A DNA stretch of 64,000 nucleotides, from positions 12,632,842 to 12,696,841 of the forward strand of contig OX940861.1 in assembly GCA_954871525.1 (NCBI GenBank), read 5' to 3'. Under the pieces are notes generated by a model. That model did no database searches and was not told the DNA's origin. It saw only the letters and a list, made by a program, of their open reading frames with translations. The position numbers and the translations under genes are program-made. Position 1 is the first letter of the stretch, and every line of letters begins with the position of its first letter. Below are positions 19,578 to 31,004 of the stretch, piece after piece. The DNA comes from Parietaria judaica. Lineage: Eukaryota; Streptophyta; Magnoliopsida; Rosales; Urticaceae.

Positions 19578-19700
19578 TGTGAAAACAGGATTGGGAAAGT
19601 TGTATTCTCATTGATTGAAATGGGTATTTACACCCTTAATTACAAGAAAGGAAATTGTGGTAAAAGTACCACAAAGATAAAATCTATACATTATTTTACA
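19578..19700 (-). repeat. 5' LTR of copia element 1
   Basis: This is the 123-bp terminal repeat upstream in element orientation. Its three or so differences from the 3' LTR include single-base changes near the TG end and in the middle. Confidence 0.92.
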
Positions 19701-19837
19701 GTTGACTATTTGGCTTATCAAACGTTTCAATTTGGCTATTAAGAGCCATTTCTTTAAAACGAAAACATTGTATAATAAATTTATAAAGTATATTCTATGT
19801 GTATTTTTTGGAACATATAAAAATTGGTTCCCTTTGA

Positions 19838-21285
19838 CAAAAGTCAAAGCTCATCAGTGAAAGTCAAAGCCCACCGACGAAGTCGAAGACCAAAGGCCCA
19901 CGACCCAACGCATTTGGCGAGGCCCGGAGCTAAAAAGGCGAAGAAGACAAAACCTTTGATGCTCGCCATGACGAGCTTCTTGGAAAGGTCCCCCTGACGT
20001 GCCCCTTGCCGAAGTACCTCGCCCTGGCGAGCCCCTTGGCAAGGTCCCCCCGACGAGCCCTTGCCAAAGTACCTCGCCCTGGCGAGCCCCTCGCCATAGC
20101 ATGAAGAAAGGATAACTCACAATTATTCCACACGACGAGGAGATCCGAGCTTACGAAAACCCCCGGGAAGTCCCCTAGATTCCCCCAAACTCAACATACA
20201 AGCTTGCGGACACCCGGAAGATATCAAAGGCGAGCTATGGAGCACTGGCTAACCCCTCACCATGGCAAGGAGCCGCGGCAAGCCCCTCTGGCAAGGAGAA
20301 ATTTGCAGGCCCCTATGTGCAATTATAGGGAGTTGGTTTTTCTATAAATAGGAGCATTCTCCTCCTCATTTCCACACTCACTCACAACTGCCTTAAGAGT
20401 TTCTCTCTTTACTTTATCTCTCTACGATTTCGCCTTCTCTTTGGGAGAAACTTCGGGAAGTCCTCTAGATTCCCTTAGCTTCGCCAGGAAAGTTCCGAAT
20501 AGAGAATCAGGAATCGACGAGAGTCTAAGTTCGCCAGAGGAGTTGTTCGACGAGTCGACGAAGGCGTCCCTCGCCAGGTCAAGGCCCTCGCCACAACGAG
20601 CTCGCCAACACCTACGAGGTCGACAATGAGCATCCCTCGCCAGGTCAAGGCCCTCGCCAACACCTACGAGGTCGACAAGGAGCATCTCTCGCCAGGTCAA
20701 GGCCCTCGCCACAACGAGCTCGCCAACACCTGCAAGGTCGACAAGGAACATCCCTCGCCGGTAATACCCTCGTCATTCGGCTAAGGGTCAACCCCGCGCA
20801 GCCAACATCGGCACTTCCGACGAGTCAAATCACATCGTCATTCACCCACTGTTTATCACTAACCCTAAACTACGTGGGACCTGATTATCTAAAACTGAGA
20901 TACGTAGGCAGCCTTGCCCAACCATAAGCGACGGGGCACGGGCCCGCTCTACCCTTTTTTGCAGGTCTTCCCTCGCCAAAGGGGCTCGCCAAGGAAGAGA
21001 AATCACGAAGAATCATCAAGAACACCTCGGAGCTTCGCCAAGACCAGAGCTTCACCAAGATCAGGACTTCGCCTAGACGAGGGCTCGCCAAGGAAGGTAG
21101 TTCGCCAAAGATCGCCAAGAACAGCCCGGAGGTTCACCCAAGACGAATGATTCGCCTCTATCTTTAACGATCATCAGTCAACCCGCATTGACTTAGCAAT
21201 CAATTATCCACATGTTCACCGGGTACAGCTTGGGGTCCGAACCTTGGATCCGACTCTGAGTTAAAGTCATTTTTGCGCATTAACA
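19838..21285 (+). mobile_element. LTR-like block with GC-rich internal repeats (probable solo or truncated gypsy-type LTR)
   Basis: A TATA-like box (tataaata, near 20342) is followed by a CT-rich stretch, and the block ends in gcattaaca (21285), like the other LTRs in this window. A segment with gagatacgtaggcagcc (about 20897-20915) resembles the R/U5 of Tat-type elements as I remember them. Two GC-rich minisatellites are present: units of about 65 bases at 19970-20100, and three units at about 20569-20757 built on cctcgccaggtcaaggccc. The word tcgcca recurs throughout to 21120. No primer-binding site, gag or pol follows, and no target-site duplication was identified. The left boundary is approximate. 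Confidence 0.5.
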
Positions 21286-22092
21286 ATGCGGTTTAACAAA
21301 AATTAATATCGTGCACCGAATTTGAAACGGCATTCATTGCTCTATATCATCTTCAATCATATAAGTTATTGATTATCGGTTAAATGCGAAATCGATCCTG
21401 ATTTTTATTATGCAATTAACACGAAAATAAACAGATCATAACCCCAATTCATCATAAATTTAATTAGTCTAAGACAGTGGTTTTCTACAAATTATTAGAG
21501 ATTATTTAATTCACTTTCAAATTTAAAAACTATATAGAACAGCTTTGCTTCGATGCCACATGTTGGAGTAGTCACGCAACTGTTTATCTGGATGATATCA
21601 TTATTTCATAACTAATGAAGTCGTTTATGATTATCATAATTAATTTTGATTAATCAACTCTCTATGATTACCAAAACCCTCGTTTCTCTCTCTCCACCCA
21701 CATACACATTAATATATATTATATAAAAGTAAAACTTTTTTAATGCACGCAATGTGATGTATTTAATACTCATAGGAAGATTCATGCTGGGTGCAAAATC
21801 TTGAGATTCCCTTTTATGCCTTTTCAAGTCACATGACTTTCAGCTTCGCATGATTCATGGAAAATAGAGATATTTGCGGCATAAGTTTTTAATTTTATAC
21901 CAACTATATTAGTGTATATTCATTTTTTTTTCTTCAACAACAATAGTGCTAAAATGCTACAAAACAATATTGATGTTTAATTTTTTTTCTTTCCATATTG
22001 ATGTCAACATTTATTAAACTAGAGACATGCGTCCGTTTACAATTTAAATAAGTGTTCGAACAATGGATGTTTTTAATGTTTCTTTGTTGCTA
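21286..22092. other. AT-rich spacer
   Basis: I see no gene or clear mobile element in this stretch. Confidence 0.5.
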
Positions 22093-22711
22093 CAGTAAAA
22101 CCTCTATAAATTGATAATGTTGGGGCTACCAAAATTTATTATATTATCAAATGATTTATTTATAGAGTATTAGTTATATTATCTTTATAATTATAAGAAA
22201 AAAATCCCTAACATGTCAAGAATATCGTAATCATTATACATAGTTTGAAGACGATAATACTAAAATAGAGTTTGTTTCATGCAATGATGCAATTGTAGCG
22301 ACAATCACTTCGAACAATTTTTTTACATCACAAAAATACAACATCAAACATTCTTAATGTTATGCGAAAGCTTAATGTTGAAGTTGAAAGAGACATAAAT
22401 TTCAAATAGGCAAATAACATCTTAATCATATTTTAAAAACACTACATGACTAGTCAATTAGTGTAAATTTTTTATTTAATATGATTTCATAACTAGTTAT
22501 GCAATGTTATATATATATTTATAGTAAATACTTAATTATGTATGTAATTTTATTATTTTTATATTGAATTATTAATTTATATATATCACTTGGGACCTAT
22601 ATATTTCTTTAAAAAATATTATTTTATAAATTTAGCTAGTTAGACTTGAGTCAGGACCGGAAAAAATATTATTTAATTGAGATTATTAATTTATCGAGGT
22701 TCTATTTACTG
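22093..22711. mobile_element. Emigrant-like MITE (pogo/Tc1-mariner type)
   Basis: The left end cagtaaaacctctataaatt and the right end ...atcgaggttctatttactg are inverted copies flanked by TA (22091-22092 and 22712-22713). The left end matches the published Emigrant terminal repeat as I recall it (CAGTAAAACCTCTATAAATTAATA, TA target). The element is 619 bp with no coding capacity. Confidence 0.8.
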
Positions 22712-23894
22712 TATTCTGTACGCATGTCCCTCATGTAAAGACAGTAACTCGACATGACTGGAAATGAAACTCAACACTCTAACACTGTTTTGTGACTATT
22801 TGGTTCTAGTGTTGTTGAAAATGAGATTAAAAACAAGTACATGCACTTTATAATATTAGATACTTATGCCGCAAAACTTCTAAATAAATGCCAATAGACA
22901 TAATTAAATATACCACCTAGGTAAAAAATAACCTTTTTAATTGTAATTTTTGGCAAAAAAATAAAATAAAATGAATTTAACCCTCAAATATGTAAGTTTT
23001 TATTTCGCCATCGAATACATCATATAAATTTAACTATTATTGCTTACCTTGAGTCGATAGTACTTAATTTTAATACAACTTGTAACGTTAGCGAATACTG
23101 CTATACTTCAATATAAATATATGTAATAAAATAAAATATAATAATAAAATTATGACATGTTTGTGTGTCTTTTGTTCGAGCACTCTAAATTATAAAATCG
23201 GCAAAAAGTAAATAAAAAAATTGGATGAGTTTTGAATTCCAGCTGGCTTGCATGTTCTAGTTCTGAGAATCAAGATCTGATAATTGGTGATAATTACAAA
23301 TTAGTGGTTAATTATCGTTCATTGGCTTGAAAAGGGAAACACAATCTTAAACTTAGGTCCAACCACAACGACGTGCATGCACCAAGTGAATTTTACTTTT
23401 TTTTATTCAAAAACCAAAGATTTAAATAAATACTTTGGTATAAAATAAGTTATGTGTAGGTATATTTAGTATTATGTTAGTGAATAAAAATCTATGTTTG
23501 TGATATCGGATTTAACTCGTAATTCGAGCTCTAGAGAGTAGAGACTAGAAAGAGGCTAGTGTTTATGTTGATAAACCAAATAAATGGGGAATTGTGAAAA
23601 GAAAATAAATCATAAGCACTTTAAATGTTGATCCCAAAGTCAGTCCATTTTGCAACAAATTCATATCGATAAATCTTCCTAACAAGATCATTGTGTTTAG
23701 ATTAATAGCAACACAAGTGCTAAATATTTAGTTAATTGTAATAGTTTATTTCAATATTTAGTTAAATATTTGATATGTTTGTCGATGACAGTAGATATTA
23801 GGATCCGCCGCTGGCTAAAAATTTAGTATTTTTTTTAAATAAAAATAATATTAAGAACAGTACTATATTTTGCCAAACACTTATTTAATATTTA
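22712..23894. other. AT-rich spacer
   Basis: No supportable gene. The stretch is AT-rich with scattered homopolymers. Confidence 0.5.
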
Positions 23895-24645
23895 TGTCAC
23901 GAATATTTTCGGAGCCTAAAAATATTAAGGCCCAACCCAATAAATGTATAAAAAAAGGCTCAAACGTCAAAAGCCCACGAAAACAATCCGGGTCTACCTA
24001 AAAAAGTCAACTTTGGCCCGGCTCAAAAAAGTTAATGAGACCCGCCCCGATAAAGTCAATTCAAACCCGACTCGGAAATACTAACGTGGGATCTATTCTA
24101 AAAAAATATGCTTTTAGGGGTTGTTACGACCCCTAACAAATAAAGCATGCCTTTAGGGGTCGCGATGACCCTTAAAGATAAGAACGTGCTTTTAGGGGTC
24201 ACAACGACCCCTAATTAGGGGTCTCTACCTAAAAAATAAACCGTGCCTTTAGGGGTCGCTACGACCCCTAAAAAGGAAAACGTGCCCTTAGGGGTCGCGC
24301 AAGGCCTCTCTCTAAATACGAAAGTACCCCTCCTCACTCGGCAAGCTTTCTCAAGCCTAAAAAGCTCTGCTCGCCAATCTTACTTCCCGATCCTAAAGTA
24401 CTAGACTAATGTTTAGCGTTGAAGCGAGCGACATAGGTCCTCCCCTTTGCCCTCCTCGAGAGTTCACGTTTTCTACTGTCTTTTTAGGAGCGGAAACGGA
24501 GGCGGATTATCCGGAAGCGACTTCCAGCCCATCAAAGGCGAAGAAATAAGCATCAAGCCCTTCTGACCTTCACACGGTCATTGGGCCCGGCCCAAAACGG
24601 TGTTACGGGTCGCTTTTCACGTTGATCCGAAAAAATGCATTAACA
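23895..24645 (+). mobile_element. Probable solo LTR with hairpin minisatellite
   Basis: It begins tgtcacgaatattttcgg and ends gcattaaca. U3 is rich in aaagtcaa/cccgaccc motifs. The segment after about 24380 (gagcgacataggtcc..., then agttcacgttttct) is recognisably related to the larger LTR at 27628-29430. Five units of about 40 bases at 24112-24300 each contain a near-palindrome (taggggtcg...cgacccctaa). The flanking pentamers (attta and atcac) do not match, so the copy may be recombined or the left end misplaced. Confidence 0.6.
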
Positions 24646-24833
24646 ATCACTATTAACCGATATGTTAAGGAAATTGCACTTCTTTTGCCCATGGGGTCCT
24701 TATTTATATGCATACAAAGCGACATACGATGCAACTATAAATTAAGAAGAAATTAGTCCATAATTATTTATTCCATTATTAATCTGATTCCATTACACAA
24801 ATATGAAATACAAACCAATGCTCTCGTGAGTGG

Positions 24834-26301
24834 TCACCACTTGTTCCAAGTATTTGAAGCTGCCAAAATCGTTACGAATTAAATAAAAGTTAAAATTACA
24901 TAACATGCAAGATAACGAGCAAAATAAATAAATAATTAAGTAAGGCATAAATGGATCACTTTAGATCTAATTATTTTTCTCCTTCATTTTTTATGTGACA
25001 GTGTCGCCTTCATAAAATAATGTGAAACATTAATCATTTTTTTATTATTACCATAGTTTAAGATTAAGCCTCGTATATTATTGTCCCTCAAACTTTACCC
25101 TAAATTTTAATTTTTAAATGAAATAAAAAAAGAAAAAAGACTGACCTTGTTGAGTTAGAGTCCACCCTTTGTCCTGGCCCAAGGCCCAAAAGAAATACCC
25201 ACCGAGGCCCAATCTCCTCGCGAACCGGACTTTAGCCTTGACAGAAGCCACGTCATCGTACGCGATCCACGAATCCCCAGCGTACGAGTAAAACGACGCC
25301 GCTTTCTGGTCATAAACGACACTCGCCTTGCTCCTTCTGTTGAACTCCACAATCTGGGAATAGACCATAGTGCCCTCGTCCCCCGGGCCCGCTCCCACAG
25401 CCGGAGCCCCGAGCCCGTTCACGCTCGGATCCTCCAGCCTCCAAGTCCGCCCGTAAAGAGGCAAGCCCATCACGAGCTTCTCCCGGGGAACTCCCGACCC
25501 GATCCACGACCCGAGTCCGTAAACGGTGCTCACGTTGCTTTCCGGGTCGTATAAATTCGCGTTGAACCCGGTGAAGTTGCTCCACGACCCGTGGTAGTCG
25601 AAGCACATCGCGCTGAGCCAGTCCAAGCTTTTGGCCATGGCTCTCGCAGGGTACGATCTCCTCTCTCCGAACATGAACCACTGAGCGAAGTACACCGCAG
25701 AGCTGAGGAGAAGCCTCGGCCTCTTCGCCGCCATGGATTCCCGAACCAGAGCTCTCTTCCATTCGTGGAGTAAGGTAGCCAGATTCGCCATATCCGTTTC
25801 ATTCGCCGGGAATTCCCAATCTAGGTCAACGCCGTCGAAGCCGTACGTTCTCGCGACTTTGATGGTGGAATCTATGAATGTTTTACGAGCTTTGCGCGAG
25901 GCGGCTATGGCGGAGAAGACGTTCGAGTCGCTCCCGCCGCCGCCGATGGAGATCAGGGCTTTGACGCGCGGCGTCTTGCGCTGGAGCGCGTGGACGAGCT
26001 CCGGGAGCCTGAGGAGGTCGCGGGAGGTGATCTCGAGCTCGTGCGTGGTCGGCGAGGGCAAGAGGAAGGCGTAGTAGATGTGGGTGAAGTAGGAGGTTTC
26101 GATCGTCGAGGCTTGGATTGAGGCGTAGGACGGAAAATAGGCTGCTCGGATTCCGAGCTTCGACCGACGGGGGCGAAAGTGCATCGAGGGCTTGCTGGGA
26201 AGCTTCGGTCCGGTGAGGATCGCCGATTCCGACGTGAATGCCAGGAACACCAAAGCGACGAGAATTGGGTGCAGGATTCGGAGGTCTCTGACTCTACCCA
26301 T
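24834..26301 (-). CDS. Class V chitinase (GH18)
   Basis: This is a secreted endo-chitinase that hydrolyses beta-1,4-GlcNAc polymers, usually in defence. Two exons: 26301-25146 and 24859-24834, giving 393 residues. The N-terminus has a basic patch and a hydrophobic signal peptide (about residues 9-27). The GH18 barrel runs from about residue 48. The substrate strand SIGGGGSDSNVF and the catalytic motif DGVDLDWE (D156, D159, D161, proton donor E163) are intact. MCFDYHGSW, GLPLYGRTW and GGYFFWALGQDKGW mark later strands. The first exon read through would end in a Phe-rich tail. Splicing at 25145 (GT) to 24860 (AG) instead restores the expected TQQASNTWNKW end with matching phase. The gene is GC-richer than its flanks, stands alone, and shows no damage. 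Confidence 0.93.
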
Positions 26302-27627
26302 GTCGAAACAGGTTCGCGTCTTTTCTTCTTCGAAATGATGCTTGGAAAAAAATGTGTGCTCTGTTCAAATTGGGTGTGTTTCTGAGTGGATTTTATGTTG
26401 CAATTTGCAAATCAGGCCACGCTTTTGAAGTTGACACAGCAAAGGAGCAATAAGTATGGAAAAGGGACTGGTATGAAGCCTGAAGGTGGACTCGTCAAGA
26501 TTATTGGGTATGTATCATGTATGCCACTAATCTGAAACGTGTATATATATACGGTTGATACTGGAAAACACATCATGGCCTACGTAATTTACTTTGATAG
26601 TTAGGTTGTGTTTGAACTCTTAAATCATCATATGTGAGAGTGAATTGGGTGATTACATACAATACAACTTTCTTTCTCCAGACTTCAAGTATGATGTAGG
26701 TACCCGTGTCCGGTACTTTGAGGTAAATCAGTACCGAAACAACTGGCCAATTGATAACCGGTAAGCACAAACATGACTTGTAGAAATGGAAATACCCGGG
26801 TTTTTTTTACCGGTTTAAAGTATTACCCATTGGCCATTGAGATAAATAAATGTTTTAAACTAAATATAGTACCGGTGAATACCGGTTAGTATTTTGTTGA
26901 TATCGATTTCAATACCGGTTAATATTATGTGTTCGAGTCAAACTTTTCTAGACCTGGTGATCTATTCCTTGTAAATGACATGTGATCTGCTTGGAAAACA
27001 TACACTTTGACTTTTCTTTGCTTAAGTGGACAGAAAGCTACTTTTGTGTCCGTTGACTTTGTCTCATACTCATAACCTTAAGTGCATGAAGCACATGGAG
27101 AACCCACTTCGTTGAACTTGAACTTAAAACTCCTTAAGGCTTTTGTCTAATTGGAGGTTGTTTTTCATTGTGGAAGCATCTAATTATCATGAACCACGAA
27201 CAAGTAGTTGCATCACCAAGAGGCGGCTTTGCAAAGTGGTTGAAATCCGAGTAAGACCAATATGATTATATTTAGTGGTATAATATAGATTAAGTCAAAT
27301 TCAAAGATAGCTCAATTGACATTTACTTTCTTCTAGATATATGTTCTGCAATTGACCAAACGATCACTAACAGGGTTTTTTCGATGTTATGGAAAGTTGT
27401 CAACGATTCTTGTAAGCAAACATAAACATAGATAGATAAAAATAAAAAAATCGAATGAGGCACAAGATCAAACATGAAAGAAATGAACACAATTATTTTA
27501 GAGAGTTGTTTGATCGGAGATCGGAAAACCGATGTACATGCACTTTTGCTCCGGCTTAAATCCGCAAACTATGCACTAGGATATCGATGGATCTTCTACC
27601 CTCGTACTCTCATGTGCACTTCGACCA
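26302..27627. other. Upstream region of the chitinase gene and spacer
   Basis: A TATA-rich run (gtatatatatac, about 26540-26551) lies 240 bases upstream of the chitinase start and could serve as a TATA box on the minus strand. From about 26695 to 26935 several accggt/taccggt words occur, possibly a degenerate relic of the hAT family seen elsewhere here. No gene is visible. Confidence 0.4.
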
Positions 27628-29430
27628 TGTTATGCATATTTTTAAACAAATAAAACGTAAAGGCCTAACCTAAAAATTCGCTATGCATAAAGCCCAAAAC
27701 AAGCAGGCCCAAACAAAAGTCAACGGCCAGACCCGGAAGGTCAACTAGAAAAGTTAACCCAATAAGTCAATGACCCGACCCAAAAAGTCAACAAATGTCA
27801 ATGGCCCGACCCGAGAAGTCAATGGGCAAAAGAAAACAAAAGGCAACCAAAAAAGTCAACGGCCCGACCAGAAAGGTCAATCGGAAAAGTCAACAAAGTC
27901 AATAAAAAAGTCAAACGGCCCGACCAAGAAAGTAAAAAAGTCAACAAAAAGTCAACGCGAGCTCGCTCAGGACAGGTCGACTCGGCCCGGCTTAAAAAAA
28001 TGCTTTCAAAGCGCGTTGTGCGCCCTGAAGGCAAAAACATGCCTTCGGGGCGCGCCCCCTCGAAGAAAAAAAGCATGAAATTGGACTCCTCATCCTCTAT
28101 AATTACGAGGACACCCCCGCCGCATTCAGTAAGTCATTCCCGAGCCGAAAAAACCTCTCTTCGTATTTCTCACTTCAAGACACCTAAAAGTCCCGACTAA
28201 CGTTAAACGTCAGAGCGAGCGACGAAGGTCCCACCTCCGCCTTCCTCTAAAGTTCATGTTTCTTTCTCTTTTTTTAGGTTCAAGAATTGAGGCAAACTTT
28301 CCGGAGACCACTTCCGATCCACAAAATACGGAGAAGCAAACACTCAGCGTGTCAAAGTCTCCCCTTTTCAGTCTCTTTTTTTCAGGTTCGAGGATCGAGA
28401 AGAACTTCCCATAGACCACGTCCGATCTGCAAAAAGACGAAGAAGCTATCACTTAGCGCATCGAAGTCTCCTTTTTCAGTCTCTTTTTTCAGGTTCGACG
28501 ATCGAGGCAAGCTTCCCGGAAACCACTTCTGATCCACGAAAGACAAAGAAGCGAGCACATAGCGTGTCAAAGTCTCCTCTCTCAATCTCTTTTTTCAGTG
28601 TCTTTTTTCAGGTACGAAGATCGAGGCAAACTCCCCGGAGACCATTCCCAACCCACAAAAAGACTAGGGGTGAACAAACGAGTCTTCGGTTCGGTTTTCA
28701 TAACTATTTATACAGATTACCGTATTTTTGGCTTTTTCAATTTTAAAACCGAAAGCCGCACTATTGAAGTTTAAAGCCATTTTTACCAATTACCGATATA
28801 TCGGTTTTAAATTCGATTTAAATTCGATTTTAACCGCATTTTGACAAGATGCTATATAATCATCATATATTTGAAAAATCAAATTACTACTACATAATCT
28901 AAAGTAAAAAAGTTTAATAATGAACCAATGGATGAAATTAAAAAGAATGGAATCAGTTCTCTTACGGCATTTATTTATTCTTATTTAACGGAAAAAAATA
29001 ATTGCAATAACAACAAATTATTTTAAATAAAATAAGATTGAATGAATCAATGAATGAAAAAATCCATGCCAAAACATTATTAAATAGATATTAAATGCTT
29101 AGAGTCTAACATTTATCTATTTTTAAATATATAAAAAAATATATAAATTTATTATCGGGTTAATCGGTAATCGGTAGTGGTTTTCACCGTGAAAACCGTA
29201 ACCCCTGCCATTTAGCAAAAAGCGGTTGCGGTTTAAACCGCATTTTTTGGTATTTGAAAAAAAGCATAAATTTTCGGTAGTGAAAAAATCGGTAAAATAA
29301 TGTTATCGGTTTTAGATTCGGTTTAGGGTCTTTTTTGTACACCCCTAAAAAAGACGATAGAGCAAGCAGTTAACACGTCGTGGTCATTATACCATCTTGG
29401 GCCCGACCCATAAAAGGTTCGTGGGTTCGT
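27628..29430 (+). mobile_element. Long LTR of a rearranged gypsy-type element (interrupted by a hAT element)
   Basis: It starts tgttatgcat and has U3 built of repeated aaagtcaacggcccgacc motifs (27705-27985). A TATA-like ctataatta occurs near 28097. Four tandem units of about 105-115 bases then begin near 28277, 28383, 28490 and 28607, each starting aggttcgaggatcgagg or similar. The right end is lost near 29430, where the internal gene module begins. A partial second copy is at 36571-37079. I infer Tat-like gypsy affinity from the LTR end taaca and the antisense genes inside. No pol is present. Confidence 0.6.
28665..29347. mobile_element. Non-autonomous hAT-type element B (683 bp)
   Basis: The ends are taggggtgaacaaa and ...ttgtacacccct-a, with an exact 8-bp duplication aaaaagac (28657-28664 and 29348-29355). 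The interior is AT-rich with gcggtttaaaccg-like palindromes and no ORF. The sister LTR at 36571-37079 has the uninterrupted site cacaaaaagacgaaagagc near 36962. Confidence 0.88.
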
Positions 29431-29454
29431 GGACAAGGATTGGTCATCAACGCT

Positions 29455-30960
29455 TCCACCCTCGAGCGGACATTGTCACCATTATTGGGTGACGGCTTCG
29501 GCGCTAGGACGATCGGAGGTGCAGGTAGGGGGTGGGGGCGCGACAGGCCCGTTAACCTCGGGGAAATCAGTAGGCGAGTCTAAAATCTTTCTCTTCACCC
29601 GCCTTGGGCCTGTGGAAGAAGGGCTGTCTCTGGGGCGCGTCCCCCTGAAGCGGCTTTAGATCTGGCGACCGACGACATCGGCCCCCTACGTGAAACTCCG
29701 CTTCCAGATGTCATGTCTGCAAAAAAAGATATAGTTAGATATGAATTAACAAATACATTCCGGTGAAAAAATAGCAATAACTGATGAATAGCTAAATATA
29801 TAAAGGAGAAAACCCCCTAGCCCTACCATCGGAACCAGGAGGCCCCCTCGAAGGCGGCGAAGGGAAATTTGAAGGCGACGGGGAAATCGAAGAAAAATCC
29901 ACAGGAGCCCTAGGACCCTGACAACAGTACCACCCGGCCTGAATCCAAACCTTTCGCTTTAGATAGGTGGCGAAAATCCCAACCTGCGCGGTCAGTTTCT
30001 CGAAGAATTTAACAAGCTTCAAGTGACATGTCTTTTTGTAGCCTCGCGATCATTGGGCCCAAAGCGTTGGGGAACCACCTCGAGTGACTTTGCGGGGAAC
30101 CAAACCCAGCACGAGCGCCAATCGTGGTGCACAGTCGGGCGCAAATCCCAAAGCGTCAGAGTCCTACGTCCGTCCGGGACATGCATGTTACCAATGTTGT
30201 TATGCGGACGAATCATAAATAACTGCTAAAACTCAGTCAAAGTCAAGTCTTGCCCGCTCTCCTCATACCACGCCGCGTGACACGCTGCAGCGTATCGATA
30301 CACCGCTGGACTTAGTTGGAATGGATGAAGACCTAATAAGGTCATCAGTTCTCGCAAAAACAGTTGAATCGGAAAACCCAACCCATACTGCAGAATCACC
30401 AGGGATGGAGAACCTCCAGTTGAGTCGACCGGCCCCGTGCACGTGCCTCCTCGCGGTGACTCCCCCTCACGAGCGACGAACGGCGCCAGGGACCCCACCA
30501 AGCCCAAATCTCCAGCCAAAGCTCCCTTGTGCGTTTCCACCCCGAGGGACGGCTTCGACGATCCTCCGGCCACCCTCTTGCGCTCTACGACGTCGCCGGA
30601 AATCCCCTGGTTGCGTTCTACTTCGCTTGAGGAGCTCGGGATTCGTGGGTCTCCACCACGCCTCAGACTTTGCGAGCGACTCTCCACGACCTAGCGATCG
30701 CCCTGGAAGTTCGTTGCTGAACTCGTCTCCACCGTTCGCACCGATTGGTGGTCGTCAGAGTGAGAAGTCGATAATGGCAGCAAAGAAGGAAAAATAGAGT
30801 AATGGTTTTGGGTGTTTGAAGAGAGAGGAAACGATGAAAATTTGCTCGGGTAGGATATTAATTTTTCTAAGAAATCCCTATATCTATGTAAAAGTCATCA
30901 ACATCCTCGTCGGGCCCAATGGGAGCTCTTGAAGAAGACGATGAATAGTCACGAGAAATA
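29455..30960 (-). pseudogene. Antisense gene module A: putative gypsy-type transposon domain, broken
   Basis: On the strand opposite to the LTR orientation, one frame runs from about 30687 to 30019. It encodes a Ser/Arg-rich lead, then LQYGLGFPIQLFLRELMTLL and VYRYAAACHAAWYEESGQDL. This resembles the plant Transposase_28 (putative gypsy-type transposon) domain. An in-frame TAG at 30226-30228 separates it from the continuing segment with MIRPHNNIGNMHVPDGRR. Module B at 32677-35825 carries a sense codon at that point. Proteins of this type occur as extra, sometimes antisense, ORFs in Tat-lineage elements; their function is unknown. The family assignment is from memory of the domain's pattern, with no search. 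Confidence 0.5.
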
Positions 30961-31004
30961 AATTCAAGATGACGACATAAATGCTTTAAAGACGTACCTA
31001 GAAG

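Larger units (their letters stand above)
15092..19700 (-). mobile_element. Complete Ty1/copia LTR retrotransposon with 123-bp LTRs
   Basis: This 4609-bp element lies on the minus strand. Its LTRs (15092-15214 and 19578-19700) differ at only about three positions, begin TG and end CA in the plus orientation, and are flanked by the 5-bp duplication gttga (15087-15091 and 19701-19705). The primer-binding site, polypurine tract and gag-pol remnant are all present. Very short LTRs and a single gag-pol frame fit the Ale/Retrofit lineage (family knowledge; not tested). The element is not autonomous because of two in-frame stops and an internal deletion in pol. LTR near-identity indicates a recent insertion. 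Confidence 0.92.
14677..19754. mobile_element. MULE-like MITE, split by a copia element
   Basis: The 9-bp direct repeat taaaacgaa flanks the unit exactly (14668-14676 and 19755-19763), the duplication size of Mutator-like elements. The ends carry offset inverted copies of ggctct...atagccaaatt (left near 14679-14703, right near 19731-19747). Removing the copia insertion leaves about 460 bp without coding capacity. The left part contains a foldback: arms near 14810-14858 and 14893-14935 are complementary over about 40 bases. The TIRs are imperfect and offset by about 6 bases, so the superfamily assignment is tentative. Confidence 0.5.

Noticed and set aside
30321..30797. 158-codon plus-strand frame
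   Set aside because: It is the complement of transposon module A. The minus-strand frame carries the recognisable domain.
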